A stretch of DNA of 64,000 bases from NCBI RefSeq assembly GCF_039533685.1, contig NZ_BAAATZ010000002.1, positions 407,474 to 471,473 of the forward strand, read 5' to 3'. Source of the DNA: Actinocorallia aurantiaca. Its GTDB lineage: Bacteria; Actinomycetota; Actinomycetes; Streptosporangiales; Streptosporangiaceae. Under the pieces are notes generated by a model that saw nothing but the letters and a program-made list of their open reading frames with translations, did not search any database and was not told the origin of the DNA. The position numbers and the translations under genes were made by a program. This document shows positions 1 to 8,074 of the stretch, in pieces. The number at the start of each line of letters is the position of its first letter. Within the stretch, counting starts at the first letter, position 1.

Positions 1-785
1 CAGGAGTACGGGGCCTCGACGTAACGACCCGACCCCTGGGCCGCGTACTGCGGGATCGCAGGATCGATCATGCCGTGAAGGTGCAGCGTGGGGGCCAGGA
101 CGGGAGCGGCCATACGGTGCCCGTAACGGATGCCGTCCGGACGGGGCGTGGAACGCACCAGCCAGCGGTGGTACTCGAGCGCGCAGTGCGCCGCACCCGG
201 GATCTGTATGGCGTCCCGTACGTTGCGTTCGGTCTCCGCGTCCGGCCAGCCCGGACCCGACCAGTGGTGCAGAAGACGGGCGGCCCGGTCCGCGTCGTTC
301 TTGACGAGGTCGCGTTCCGGCCACATCGGAAGCTGGTAGAGGGCGGTGTGCGCCATCCAGTTCGTCCAGGGGGACTGCCGCAGGCGCAGCGGATGCGGGG
401 CGGAGACGGCGACCAGGCGCTGCACGACCTTCGGGTGGTACACGGCGGTCGTCCAGGCGACCAGGCCGCCCCAGTCGTGGCCGACGACGATCGCGTTGGC
501 CTCGCCGAGCGCGCGGATCAACCCGGTCACGTCCCCCGCGAGAGTGACGAGGTCATAACCGCGAGGAGGCTTGTCGCTGCCCCCGTAGCCGCGCAGGTCG
601 ACGGCCACCGCCCGGTAACCGGACTCGGAGAGGGCGACCAGCTGGTGGTGCCAGCTCCACCAGGTCTCGGGGAAGCCGTGGAGGAGCAGGACCAGCGGGC
701 CCTCGCCCAGCTCGGCGATGTGGAAGCGGGTGCCTCGGGCGCTGACGTCGCGGTGAGTCCAGGGACCCGCGAGCTCAGTGGTCAC
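1..785 (-). CDS. alpha/beta hydrolase, epoxide-hydrolase-like (C-terminus cut by window edge)
   Basis: Reading the minus strand from a GTG at 785 gives an alpha/beta hydrolase that runs off the left edge after about 261 residues. The oxyanion-side HGFPETW motif lies near residue 36. The nucleophile elbow VVGHDWGG (about residues 99-106) has Asp as nucleophile, as in soluble epoxide hydrolases and haloalkane dehalogenases. A second Asp in LHGMIDPAIP is the probable charge-relay acid; the catalytic His would lie outside the window. The start overlaps the end of the upstream holin-like gene, so the two are probably translationally coupled. The substrate is unknown. Confidence 0.85.
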   Translation of the reverse strand, partial: MTTELAGPWTHRDVSARGTRFHIAELGEGPLVLLLHGFPETWWSWHHQLVALSESGYRAVAVDLRGYGGSDKPPRGYDLVTLAGDVTGLIRALGEANAIVVGHDWGGLVAWTTAVYHPKVVQRLVAVSAPHPLRLRQSPWTNWMAHTALYQLPMWPERDLVKNDADRAARLLHHWSGPGWPDAETERNVRDAIQIPGAAHCALEYHRWLVRSTPRPDGIRYGHRMAAPVLAPTLHLHGMIDPAIPQYAAQGSGRYVEAPYS

Positions 786-1173
786 GGGAACGCTTGAGCA
801 TCTTCACGCCGTCCTGAAGGGTCTGCCGGGTGCGCTTCGCCCCGTCGATCTTGCGGATCCGCAGCCAGCCCACGAGGATCAGGACGGCGGCCAGCAGCAG
901 GTAGAGCCCGGACACCACGGCGAACGCGGCCCAGTGCCACATGCCCAGCCCGACCAGCATGTACGCGAACGAGATCGACATCAGGATGACGATCACACCG
1001 GCGATCAGGCCGGCGATCGCGAACAGACCGCCGCCGATCGCCGCCTTCTTGGCGTCCGCCTTCAGTTCGAGCTTGGCGAGCTCCAGCTCGGCCCTGACCA
1101 GCTTCTGGACGTTGCCGGTCGCGGCCGCGACGAGCTCGCCGAGGCTCTGGTCCTCGACGTTCGGTCGAGTCAT
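775..1173 (-). CDS. phage holin family / DUF1469 membrane protein
   Basis: This 132-residue protein has a charged amphipathic N-terminus, two hydrophobic segments (about residues 46-72 and 80-104) and a basic tail ending KRSRDH. That is the usual build of the actinobacterial phage-holin-4 (DUF1469) family, which is found widely on chromosomes and need not come from a phage. A GAGGGAG ribosome site precedes the ATG. Its stop lies inside the start region of the downstream hydrolase. The role is unknown; a membrane or envelope function is inferred. Confidence 0.85.
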   Translation of the reverse strand: MTRPNVEDQSLGELVAAATGNVQKLVRAELELAKLELKADAKKAAIGGGLFAIAGLIAGVIVILMSISFAYMLVGLGMWHWAAFAVVSGLYLLLAAVLILVGWLRIRKIDGAKRTRQTLQDGVKMLKRSRDH

Positions 1174-1329
1174 GAGAACTCCCTCTCGGTACCGGTGCTC
1201 AGGGCGCGTGGTTCCTTACCCGGAAGCCGAACACCATGAACGGCCATCGCCGATGCCGTCATGGTCACTCTCTCGGAATGTTCGGTTTTCGGGTAGCCCA
1301 AATCGCCGATGAGCAGCGAAACGGTGACA

Positions 1330-1343
1330 CACACGCGAGTGTG
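1330..1343. promoter_or_regulatory. small inverted repeat upstream of the holin-like gene
   Basis: CACAC-GCGA-GTGTG forms a short perfect inverted repeat in the roughly 255-bp region that must hold the promoter of the minus-strand holin-hydrolase pair. It is operator-like, but no regulator is known for it. Confidence 0.25.
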
Positions 1344-1428
1344 CGCCATCCCAAGAACCTACCGAGACACTCTCCACCCGATGCATCTAGGGCGAGCCGG
1401 TCCGGCGGAGCCTACCCGCGGGGAGCGG

Positions 1429-1460
1429 CGGAGCCGCCGTGACACGTCACGGCGGCTCCG
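1429..1460 (-). terminator. transcription terminator of acs
   Basis: A perfect 15-bp stem (CGGAGCCGCCGTGAC and its complement) with a 2-nt loop begins 12 nt after the acs stop codon. There is no U-run, which is common for actinobacterial terminators. Confidence 0.75.
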
Positions 1461-1472
1461 GAAAGTCCCGAC

Positions 1473-3395
1473 TCAGAGGCCGAGGGCCTGCTTGATGTGC
1501 TCCATCACGGCCGGGTCGGCCAGGGTGGTGGCGTCACCGATCTGCCGGCCCTCCGCGATGTCCTGGAGGATCCGGCGGACGATCTTGCCGGAGCGGGTCT
1601 TCGGGAGCTCGGGGACGAGGAGGATCTGGCGCGGCTTGGCGATCGGGCCGAGGTGTTGTGCGACGTGCGCGCGCAGCTCCTCCACGTCGATCTCGCCGCC
1701 GTCGCGCGGGATGACGAACGCGGCGATCGCCTGCCCGGTGACCGGGTCGGACGCGCCGACGACGGCCGCCTCCGCCACCTTCGGGTGGCTGACGAGCGCC
1801 GACTCGACCTCGGTGGTGGAGATGTTGTGGCCGGAGACGAGCATGACGTCGTCGACCCGTCCGAGGAGCCACAGGTCGCCGTCGTCGTCCTTCTTGGCGC
1901 CGTCGCCGGCGAAGTACAGGCCCGGCCAGCGCGACCAGTACGTCTGCACGAAACGCTCGTCGTCGCCCCAGATCGTGCGGAGCATCGACGGCCACGGCTC
2001 CTTGAGCACGAGGAACCCGCCCGAACCGTCGGGGACGCTCTTGGCCTCGTCGTCCACGACGTCCGCGGAGATGCCGGGCAGGGGCCGCATCGCCGCGCCG
2101 GGCTTGCCGTGGGTGACGCCGGGCAGCGGGCTGATCATGATCGAGCCGGTCTCCGTCTGCCACCAGGTGTCGACGACCGGCGTACGGCCGCCGCCGATGC
2201 GCTCGCGGTACCAGACGTAGGCCTCCGGGTTGATCGGCTCGCCGACGGAGCCCAGGACGCGCAGACTGGAGAGATCGAACCGCGCGGGGATGTCGTCGCC
2301 CCACTTCATGAACGTGCGGATCGCCGTGGGCGCGGTGTAGAGGATCGTGACGCCGTACTTCTCGACGAGCTCCCACCAGCGGCCGCGGTGCGGGGTGTCG
2401 GGGGTGCCCTCGTACATGACGGACGTCGCGCCGTTGGAGAGCGGCCCGTAAACGATGTAGGAGTGGCCCGTCACCCAGCCGACGTCCGCGGTGCACCAGT
2501 AGACGTCCGTCTCCGGCTTGTGGTCGAAGACGGCGTGGTGGGTGAACGACGTCTGCGTGAGGTAGCCGCCGGTGGTGTGCAGGATGCCCTTCGGCTTCCC
2601 GGTGGTGCCGGACGTGTAGAGGATGAACAGCGGGTGCTCGGAGTCGTGCGGCTCGGCCCTGTGCTCCTCCGGCTGGCGGTCCACGAGGTCGTGCCACCAG
2701 ACGTCGCGGTCCGTCCACTCGACGTCCTGGCCGGTGCGGCGGACGACGAGGACGTTCTTCACGCTCTTCGTGACGGCCTGGTCGACGGTCGGCTTCAACG
2801 CGCTGGGAGCGCCGCGGCGGTAGCCGCCGTCCGCGGTGATGACCAGCTTGGCGTCGGCGTCCTCGATCCGGGTGCGCAGGGCGTCCACCGAGAAGCCGCC
2901 GAACACCACGGAGTGGGTGGCGCCGATCCGGGCGCACGCCAGCATCGCGACGGCCGTCTCGGGGATCATCGGCATGTAGATGGCGACCCTGTCGCCCTTG
3001 ACGACACCGAGCTCGCCGAGCGCGTTCGCGGCCCGGCAGACCTCCTTCTGGAGGTCGGCGTACGTGATGGTGCGGGTGTCTCCGGGCTCGCCCTCCCAGT
3101 AGAAGGCGACCTTGTCGCCGCGCCCGGCCTCCACGTGCCGGTCGACGCAGTTGTAGGCGATGTTGATCTCGCCGCCCGTGAACCACTTGGCGAAGGGCGG
3201 GTCGGTCCAGTCGAGGACCTCGGTCCAGGGCTTGGCCCAGGTCAACCGCTCGGCCTGCTCGGCCCAGAAGGCGAGGCGGTCCTCCGCGGCGCGGGCGTAG
3301 GCGTCTTCGGTGGTGTTCGCGTTGGCTGCGAGGTCGGCCGGGGGAGCGAAGCGTCGGTTCTCCTGTAGCAAGTTCGACAGCGCGTCCTGGCTCAC
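1473..3395 (-). CDS. acs: acetyl-CoA synthetase
   Basis: Makes acetyl-CoA from acetate, ATP and CoA through acetyl-AMP; cytoplasmic. The 640-residue length is typical of Acs. The ATP-binding YTSGTTGKPKG loop lies near residue 260. The C-terminal PKTRSGKI motif (about residue 600) carries the lysine that acetylation inactivates in characterised Acs enzymes. I chose the GTG at 3395 (protein begins VSQDALSN) because AAGGAG sits 7 nt upstream; the longer frame to 3476 has no ribosome site. It diverges from the Fic-like gene across an AT-rich promoter region. Confidence 0.96.
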   Translation of the reverse strand: MSQDALSNLLQENRRFAPPADLAANANTTEDAYARAAEDRLAFWAEQAERLTWAKPWTEVLDWTDPPFAKWFTGGEINIAYNCVDRHVEAGRGDKVAFYWEGEPGDTRTITYADLQKEVCRAANALGELGVVKGDRVAIYMPMIPETAVAMLACARIGATHSVVFGGFSVDALRTRIEDADAKLVITADGGYRRGAPSALKPTVDQAVTKSVKNVLVVRRTGQDVEWTDRDVWWHDLVDRQPEEHRAEPHDSEHPLFILYTSGTTGKPKGILHTTGGYLTQTSFTHHAVFDHKPETDVYWCTADVGWVTGHSYIVYGPLSNGATSVMYEGTPDTPHRGRWWELVEKYGVTILYTAPTAIRTFMKWGDDIPARFDLSSLRVLGSVGEPINPEAYVWYRERIGGGRTPVVDTWWQTETGSIMISPLPGVTHGKPGAAMRPLPGISADVVDDEAKSVPDGSGGFLVLKEPWPSMLRTIWGDDERFVQTYWSRWPGLYFAGDGAKKDDDGDLWLLGRVDDVMLVSGHNISTTEVESALVSHPKVAEAAVVGASDPVTGQAIAAFVIPRDGGEIDVEELRAHVAQHLGPIAKPRQILLVPELPKTRSGKIVRRILQDIAEGRQIGDATTLADPAVMEHIKQALGL

Positions 3396-3554
3396 GGGTT
3401 GGCTCCTTGTCACTGGCTCTCGACTCGCACCCTGGGGGGATATCTCACTTAACCCGTGGTCGGGCATGCGTAGCAAGGGCGGGACTACTTTTAAGTTTCC
3501 TTACAAATGGTAGGTGATGCGGGACACGTCCGACCCCTGTGTACCCTCGTGGCC
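3396..3554. promoter_or_regulatory. divergent promoter region acs / Fic-like gene
   Basis: About 160 bp separate the divergent starts. The stretch around 3489-3515 is clearly AT-richer than its surroundings. On the minus strand, TTGCTA and TTAAGT, 18 nt apart, form a plausible -35/-10 pair for acs. I cannot assign the plus-strand promoter. Confidence 0.4.
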
Positions 3555-4310
3555 GTGGATGACGCTCTGCTTCAAGTCTCGTTGCTGCCCGGTGTGGAAG
3601 AGGCCTGTGACACGGCGCGCAAAGCCGTGGACAGACTCCGCGGACACCGCATGCTGCGGCGCAAGAGCACCGAGGTGTCCACCGAATCGCTGCTGCGCGG
3701 AGCACGCGCCTCCGCGGCCCTGGAAGGGGCGGAGGCACACCTCGAAGAAGTACGTTCGGGGCATGCCCAGCACCCCCTCGTCCAGGGGGCCCTGCGGATC
3801 TCCGGCGAGATGGGGCCGCTCGTGACGACCTGGCGTGCGGCGCCCCGCCAGGTGCTCGCACGCCTGCACGTCCTGGGCGCGCGCGACCTCGTCCCGGCCG
3901 ACCTTCTGGGGCGGCCCCGGGAATCGGGTACGCCCTCTCCGGAAGAGGTCGCAGCACGGCTCGACGCGTTGAGCGCGCTGCTGACGGCACCGTCGAAGGC
4001 CCCCGCACTCGTGGCCGCGGCCGTCGTGCACGGCGAACTGCTGGCGCTGAAGCCCTTCGGCACCGCGGACGGCCTGGTGGCGCGGGCCGCCGAACGGCTG
4101 ACCCTGATCGACCGGGGGCTGGACCCCAAGTCCCTGGTCTCCCCCGAGGTGGGCCACTTCGAGCGGGCCGAGGAGTACCGGAAGGCGTTCGAGGCCTACC
4201 TGACGGGCACCGCGGAAGGCGTCGCCGAATGGATCCGGCACTGCGCGGAGGCGGTCACCGCCGGGGCTCGGGACGCGCAGGCGCTCTGCGAGTCGATGCA
4301 GCGCGGCTGA
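3555..4310 (+). CDS. Fic/DOC-like protein with degenerate active-site motif
   Basis: About 251 residues, mostly helical. The segment HGELLALKPFGTADGLVARA (about residues 156-175) lines up with the Fic core HPFx(D/E)GNGRxxR, but the catalytic His is Lys and the Asn-Gly-Arg part is lost. If related to Fic enzymes, which AMPylate targets, it has probably lost transferase activity. The start is uncertain: GTG at 3555 or 3549 fits the first conserved-looking residues (VDDALLQVSLLPGVEEACD), while ATG at 3507 extends the frame. It diverges from acs and is followed by its own terminator. Confidence 0.7.
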   Translation: MDDALLQVSLLPGVEEACDTARKAVDRLRGHRMLRRKSTEVSTESLLRGARASAALEGAEAHLEEVRSGHAQHPLVQGALRISGEMGPLVTTWRAAPRQVLARLHVLGARDLVPADLLGRPRESGTPSPEEVAARLDALSALLTAPSKAPALVAAAVVHGELLALKPFGTADGLVARAAERLTLIDRGLDPKSLVSPEVGHFERAEEYRKAFEAYLTGTAEGVAEWIRHCAEAVTAGARDAQALCESMQRG

Positions 4311-4328
4311 GGGGTCCGCACGAAGAAG

Positions 4329-4358
4329 GGCGGCGTTCCCCTTGCGGGAAACGCCGCC
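4329..4358 (+). terminator. terminator after the Fic-like gene
   Basis: GGCGGCGTT and AACGCCGCC pair around a GC-rich loop, starting 18 nt after the stop codon. There is no T-run. Confidence 0.6.
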
Positions 4359-4803
4359 ACCGCCTCGCCATCTCCGGTTATCAAGCGTGCAATTCGTGAT
4401 CGTCTGAGCGGGTCAAGCCCGACTCGACGTGCCTCCCGCGGCTGGTCGCGCGTGGGTACCGGAGTGGCGTGCCCGGACGTTCGTCCGTACTTCCTGTCTA
4501 CGCCTTCCACCCGTTGCTGACAAGCCCCGAAGCAGGGAAGTCCGCAGAGGTCGGCGGGCTTTTGAACTTGCCTGGTATGTGAATTAAGTCCGTTTGGGGA
4601 GGCCGGGCCGAACCGCCCCTTCCGCCCCTCCGGGGGCGGGTTGAGATCTGCCTCCAGGGCCGGTGGTCGCGGCAGTCGTGCTTCCGTCCCTTCGGAGCCG
4701 GGCCGGGCCCTGCTTCCCGGGCCGGGCGGCCGCGAGGGCCGTGATTTCGCTTTTTCCAGGGGCGGGCCGGGTGGCCACGGTGATCGTGCTTCCGCTTCTT
4801 CTG

Positions 4804-5070
4804 AGCCGAGCCGAGCCGAGCCGAGCCTGCCCTCGGTGCCGGGTGCCGGGTGCCGGGTGCCGGGTGCCGGGTGTCGGGCGTCGGGCGTCGGGTAGCGGGT
4901 GCGAAGTGCCGGGTGCGGGGTGTCGGGTGCGGGGTGTCGGGTGGTGGGTGTCGGGTGGTGGGTGCGGGGTGTCGGGCGTCGGGTAGCGGGTGGCGGGGCG
5001 TCGGGTGGCGGGTGCGGGGTGCGGGGTGCGGGGTGCGGGGCGTCGGGTGGTGGGCGTCGGGTGCCGGATG
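4804..5070. repeat. low-complexity tandem repeats: GCCGA pentamers then degenerate GGGTGCC heptamers
   Basis: About four GCCGA units (4804-4826) are followed by some 33 degenerate 7-bp units of the type GGGTGCC, GGGTGTC, GGGCGTC or GGGTGCG up to about 5070. All frames on both strands stay open, so long Pro/Arg/His- or Gly-rich reading frames appear that I do not take as genes. It fills most of the gap between the Fic-like gene terminator and the Tad locus. In 4359-4803 I see no gene. Confidence 0.85.
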
Positions 5071-5119
5071 TCTGCGGCGATCGTGCTCCCCGGATGGGCG
5101 ATCGACTGGCCACGCGGAG

Positions 5120-5146
5120 TTGTCCACAGCCTGCTAAGCGATCTTG
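5120..5146 (+). promoter_or_regulatory. 27-bp element upstream of the pilin operon, copy 1
   Basis: Contains TTGTCCACAG followed by GCTAAGCGATCTTG. It matches the element at 12753-12779 (opposite strand) at 24 of 27 positions. It sits 66 bp before the start of the Flp-like pilin gene. The first nine bases equal the Streptomyces consensus DnaA box TTGTCCACA. The shared placement argues for a promoter or operator common to both arms of the Tad locus. Confidence 0.6.
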
Positions 5147-5211
5147 ATCAGTGGCGCGCATGCTGAGGTTCGTCGCCGGGCGACCGACCCGGCCAGAGCA
5201 CAGGAGGCCCC

Positions 5212-5385
5212 ATGGCCCCGCGCCCCCGAAACCGAGACGACGCCGGCATGGCCACCGCCGAGTACGCCGTGGCGACCGTCGCCGCGGCCGCCTTCGCCGG
5301 CCTGCTCTTCAAGATCGTCACCAGCGACCAGGTCCGGACCCTGGTGACGGGGATCATCGACCGGGCCCTCCAACTGGCCGGATGA
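5212..5385 (+). CDS. Flp-type pilin-like protein (DUF4244)
   Basis: This 57-residue protein is too short for many gene finders. After a charged leader (MAPRPRNRDDAG) comes MATAEYAVATVAAAAFAGLL, which has the features of an Flp prepilin: Gly before the hydrophobic stretch and Glu at position +5. AGGAGG lies just upstream of the ATG. Its stop overlaps the TadE start (ATGA), so the two are coupled. It is probably the structural pilin subunit, cleaved by a prepilin peptidase that is not encoded in the window. Confidence 0.85.
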   Translation: MAPRPRNRDDAGMATAEYAVATVAAAAFAGLLFKIVTSDQVRTLVTGIIDRALQLAG

Positions 5386-5810
5386 ACCGCCCAGGACACC
5401 GCGACGACCAGGGCACGGCCACCGCCGAAGTGGCCGTGGCACTGCCCGCCCTGGTGGCCGTCGTGGCGACCGCTCTCTGGGGCATCACCGCGGCGGCCAC
5501 CAGACTCACCTGCCTCGACGCCCTCCACACCGCCGCACGCTCGGCTGCCCGAGGCGAACCCCTCTCCCAGGTCCGCACCCGCGCCCTCCGCGCCACCCCT
5601 CCCGGCACCGTCCTCACCATCACCCGAACCCCCGACTCCACCCGCCTCACCCTGACGGCCCCCTTCCGCCCGCCTTCCCGCCTCCCACTCCCCGCCCTCA
5701 CCTTCCACCTCACCGCCGAGACCCCCACCGAACCCACCGCCCCCGCCTTCCCCGAAGCCCCTTCCCCCGCGGCCTTCCCCGTCTCGTCCGGCCTGCGAGG
5801 AGCCTCATGA
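5382..5810 (+). CDS. TadE-family pilus assembly protein
   Basis: 142 residues. A charged N-terminus with GTATAEVAVALPALVAVVAT (about residues 11-30) makes one membrane helix with the Glu typical of TadE-like pseudopilins. The C-terminal half is rich in Thr, Pro and Ala. It starts by ATGA overlap with the pilin gene, and its own TGA overlaps another ATG at 5807. That second junction has been tandemly copied downstream (see the 5790-6060 repeat). Confidence 0.85.
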   Translation: MNRPGHRDDQGTATAEVAVALPALVAVVATALWGITAAATRLTCLDALHTAARSAARGEPLSQVRTRALRATPPGTVLTITRTPDSTRLTLTAPFRPPSRLPLPALTFHLTAETPTEPTAPAFPEAPSPAAFPVSSGLRGAS

Positions 5811-6060
5811 CGGGACCGGCCTCTCTCCTCGGACTTCCTGCCTCATCCGGCCTGCGAGAAGCCTCATGACGAGACCGGCCTTCTTTCCGCGGTCTTCTCG
5901 CCTCGCCCGGCCTGCGAGGAGCTCTGTGACGAGACCGGCTTCTCTCCGCGGTCTTCCCGCTCATTCGGCCCGCAAGGAGCTCTGTGACGAGATCAGACTT
6001 CTTCCACAGCCCTTCCTGTCTTGCTCGGTCCGCGAGGAGTCTTACGACGAGATCGACTTT
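5790..6060 (+). repeat. five tandem copies of a 58-60 bp gene-junction unit
   Basis: Units start at about 5790, 5849, 5909, 5967 and 6027. Each holds GGCCTGCGAGGAGC-like sequence (a ribosome site) and an ATG or GTG followed by ACGAGACC. The last copy has lost the start codon. Copy 1 reads as a 20-codon frame (5807-5869) that ends in ATGA on the start of copy 2. The unit therefore duplicates the stop/start junction between TadE and the next gene. Confidence 0.85.
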
Positions 6061-6472
6061 CCTGAGATCAACACCGGAAATCCCCCAACGAGAACCCCCT
6101 CCCGCAGATCGTGGCTCGGCCACGATCTGGGCGGCCGCCCTGACCGGCCTCCTCTGCCTGTGCTCGGCCACCGCGATGACGATCGGCGGCATCCGGGCCG
6201 CCCGTCACCAAGCCCAGCTGGCAGCGGACATGGCCGCCCTGACCGCCGCGACTCGCCACACCTGGGGCCACCCTGACCCCTGCCCCCAAGCCCGCCGAAC
6301 CGCCCTGCGAACAGGAGCCACCCTCATCACCTGCACCCTCACCCCCGACCCCGCCACCCCCGGCACCATCGCGGAGGTGACCGTCTCCATCCCCCTCTCC
6401 GCCCCTCGATGGCTGGCCCCCTTGGCCATTCCCGCCACGGCCAGAGCGGGCCCCGCCCCTCCCCACCCCTGA
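5984..6472 (+). CDS. TadE/G-like pilus protein with one N-terminal membrane helix
   Basis: 162 residues. The conserved part begins DRGSATIWAAALTGLLCL (about residues 43-60), a membrane helix. It continues through AARHQAQLAADMAALTAA, a pattern typical of the small actinobacterial TadE/G-like proteins next to TadE. I use the GTG in the fourth junction repeat because AAGGAG lies 4 nt before it and it is in frame. The first 40 residues are therefore repeat-derived and Arg/Ser rich. Earlier copies are out of frame or stop early. Confidence 0.75.
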   Translation: MTRSDFFHSPSCLARSARSLTTRSTFLRSTPEIPQREPPPADRGSATIWAAALTGLLCLCSATAMTIGGIRAARHQAQLAADMAALTAATRHTWGHPDPCPQARRTALRTGATLITCTLTPDPATPGTIAEVTVSIPLSAPRWLAPLAIPATARAGPAPPHP

Positions 6473-6485
6473 CCCCACACAGAGG

Positions 6486-6850
6486 CCTCCGCTCCAGGCG
6501 GGTCTGCTCCACCCTGCGCTGCCGGTTCTTCTTTCCGGGATGGACGAGCACGGGACAGTACGGGTGCGGGACAGCCGGAGTGCGGACGGTACGGGACAGA
6601 GCCTCAGCTCCGGGCGACTCTGCTCCGGGTGACTCTGCTCCATCCCACGCTGCTGGCTCCTCTTGCCGGGACGGACAAGTGCGAGGCGGTACGGGTACGG
6701 AACAGGTGCAGGACGGTACGGGACGGGGCCTTTACCCGGGTGGCTTTGCTCTATCCCATGTCGACGGTCTTCTTGCCGGGCGGGACGGGTGCGGAGCTGT
6801 ACGAGTGCGGGCAACGCGAGCGGCGGCGGATTTTTCGGGTACGCCGGCAG
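6486..6850. repeat. three degenerate tandem repeats of about 110-130 bp
   Basis: Similar blocks begin TCTGCTCCA (about 6503), TCTGCTCCA (about 6634) and TTTGCTCTA (about 6745). Each continues with a CTTGCCGGGACGGA-like stretch and repeated GGTACGGG motifs. They fill the roughly 500-bp space between the TadE/G-like gene and the LysE gene. I see no gene or clear terminator here. Confidence 0.7.
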
Positions 6851-6980
6851 GTCTCGAAGGGCTGGAGATCTTCCTCCAAGGGGCGAACTCCGGGGTCGGG
6901 AAGCGCTCTGCCGTATAGACGTGTCCACCTTTGGGTCGCTCGGTTGGCTTTTGGGCAGAATGGAGGTGCATGATCACTGC

Positions 6981-7622
6981 ATGGTGGAATTTGCGGCGGT
7001 CGCCGGTATCGCGATGGTCGAGTTGGGCATGGTGCTGACCCCCGGACCGAACATGATCTACCTGGTGTCCCGCTCCATCGCCCAGGGGAGGCGGGCGGGC
7101 CTGATCTCCCTGGCCGGAGTGGGCGCCGGTTTCCTGGTCTACCTGGCGGCGGTGACCGCCGGCATCACCGCGGTTTTCGCCCTAGTCCCCGCCCTCTACC
7201 TCGCGATCAAACTCGCCGGAGCCGCCTATCTGGCATACCTGGCCTGGCAGGCGTTCCGGCCCGGCGGAACCTCGGTCTTCGCTCCCCGGCCGCTCGACCC
7301 CGCCCCCGCCCGCCGCCTCTTCGGCATGGGCTTCCTCACCTCGGTGATCAACCCGAAGATCGCCGTTCTCTACATCTCCTTCCTCCCCCAGTTCGTAGAC
7401 CCCTCCCAAGGCCACGTGGCGGCCCAGAGCCTCCTCCTGGGCTCCGTCCAGATCTGCGTCGCCCTCACCTTCAACGGACTCTTCGTCCTCACCGCAGGCT
7501 CCATCAGCGCCTTCCTCGCCACCCGCCCCGCCTGGCTCCGCCTCCAACGCCGCCTGACCGGCGGCCTCCTCGCCTTCTTCGCCTTCCGCATGGCCACCGA
7601 CCGCACCCCGGCCCCCGCTTGA
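6981..7622 (+). CDS. LysE/RhtB-family amino acid exporter
   Basis: 213 residues, the normal family length, with about six hydrophobic segments. The N-terminal MVLTPGPNMIYLVSRSIAQG and the mid-protein FLTSVINPKIAVLYISFLPQ are typical LysE/RhtB family motifs. It probably exports an amino acid or related small molecule. I chose ATG 6981 because GGAGG lies upstream at 6962 and the family motif begins soon after. It sits between the two arms of the Tad locus but has no obvious link to pili. Confidence 0.88.
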   Translation: MVEFAAVAGIAMVELGMVLTPGPNMIYLVSRSIAQGRRAGLISLAGVGAGFLVYLAAVTAGITAVFALVPALYLAIKLAGAAYLAYLAWQAFRPGGTSVFAPRPLDPAPARRLFGMGFLTSVINPKIAVLYISFLPQFVDPSQGHVAAQSLLLGSVQICVALTFNGLFVLTAGSISAFLATRPAWLRLQRRLTGGLLAFFAFRMATDRTPAPA

Positions 7623-8070
7623 AGGGAGCCCCCGCCCACTGAGTGCCCCGGCTCCCGCCGAGGGGACCGCCGTCAGCTGAGCGTGCTCCTACTCCCGTTC
7701 GAGGAGGCTGCTGTGGAGTGGTCACGTTCGGCTCCTGCTCGAGGGAACTGTCGTCAGCTGAGCGTGCTCTGGCTCTCGTTCGAGGGAGCTGCTGTGAAGT
7801 GGTCGCGTTCGGTTCCTGCCGAGGGGACGGCCGTCAGCTGAGCGTGTTTTGGCTTTTGTTCGAGGGGGCTGCTGTGAAGTGTCCGTGTTTGGTTCCTGCC
7901 GAGGGGACGGCCGTCAGCTGAGTGTGCTCTGGCTCCCGTTCGAAGGGGCTGTCGTCAGCTGAGCGTGCCCCGATTTCCGGTTGAAGGGGGCTGTCGGCCT
8001 GACTGTGCCCGGTTCCTGTTCGAGAGAGCTGTCGCCAACTGACCGGATGCTGGCTCTGGTTGAGGGAGTT
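7623..8070. repeat. tandem repeat of about 80 bp (half-units of about 41 bp)
   Basis: Exact CGTCAGCTGAG-type cores occur at 7671, 7752, 7832, 7912 and 7953, with decayed copies near 7993 and 8031. They alternate with GTTCGAGGGNGCTGCTGTGAAG and GTTCCTGCCGAGGGGAC blocks. The array fills the space between the convergent LysE and TadC-like genes, where a terminator would be expected. No gene is seen. Confidence 0.85.
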
Positions 8071-8074
8071 CCCC

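Noticed and set aside
775..1173. Prophage remnant, from the holin-family match
   Set aside because: DUF1469 proteins are normal chromosomal genes in actinobacteria and no other phage gene is nearby.
1497..3368. 623-codon plus-strand frame opposite acs
   Set aside because: Antisense shadow of a clear acetyl-CoA synthetase; Asp/Gly/Arg-rich with no domain.
5120..5128. Replication origin (DnaA box)
   Set aside because: Only one perfect box and one variant 7.6 kb away; an actinobacterial origin has many clustered boxes beside dnaA/dnaN.
4196..5161. Pro/His/Arg-rich minus-strand frames over the heptamer array
   Set aside because: Product of a simple repeat that keeps all frames open; no ribosome site or conserved domain.
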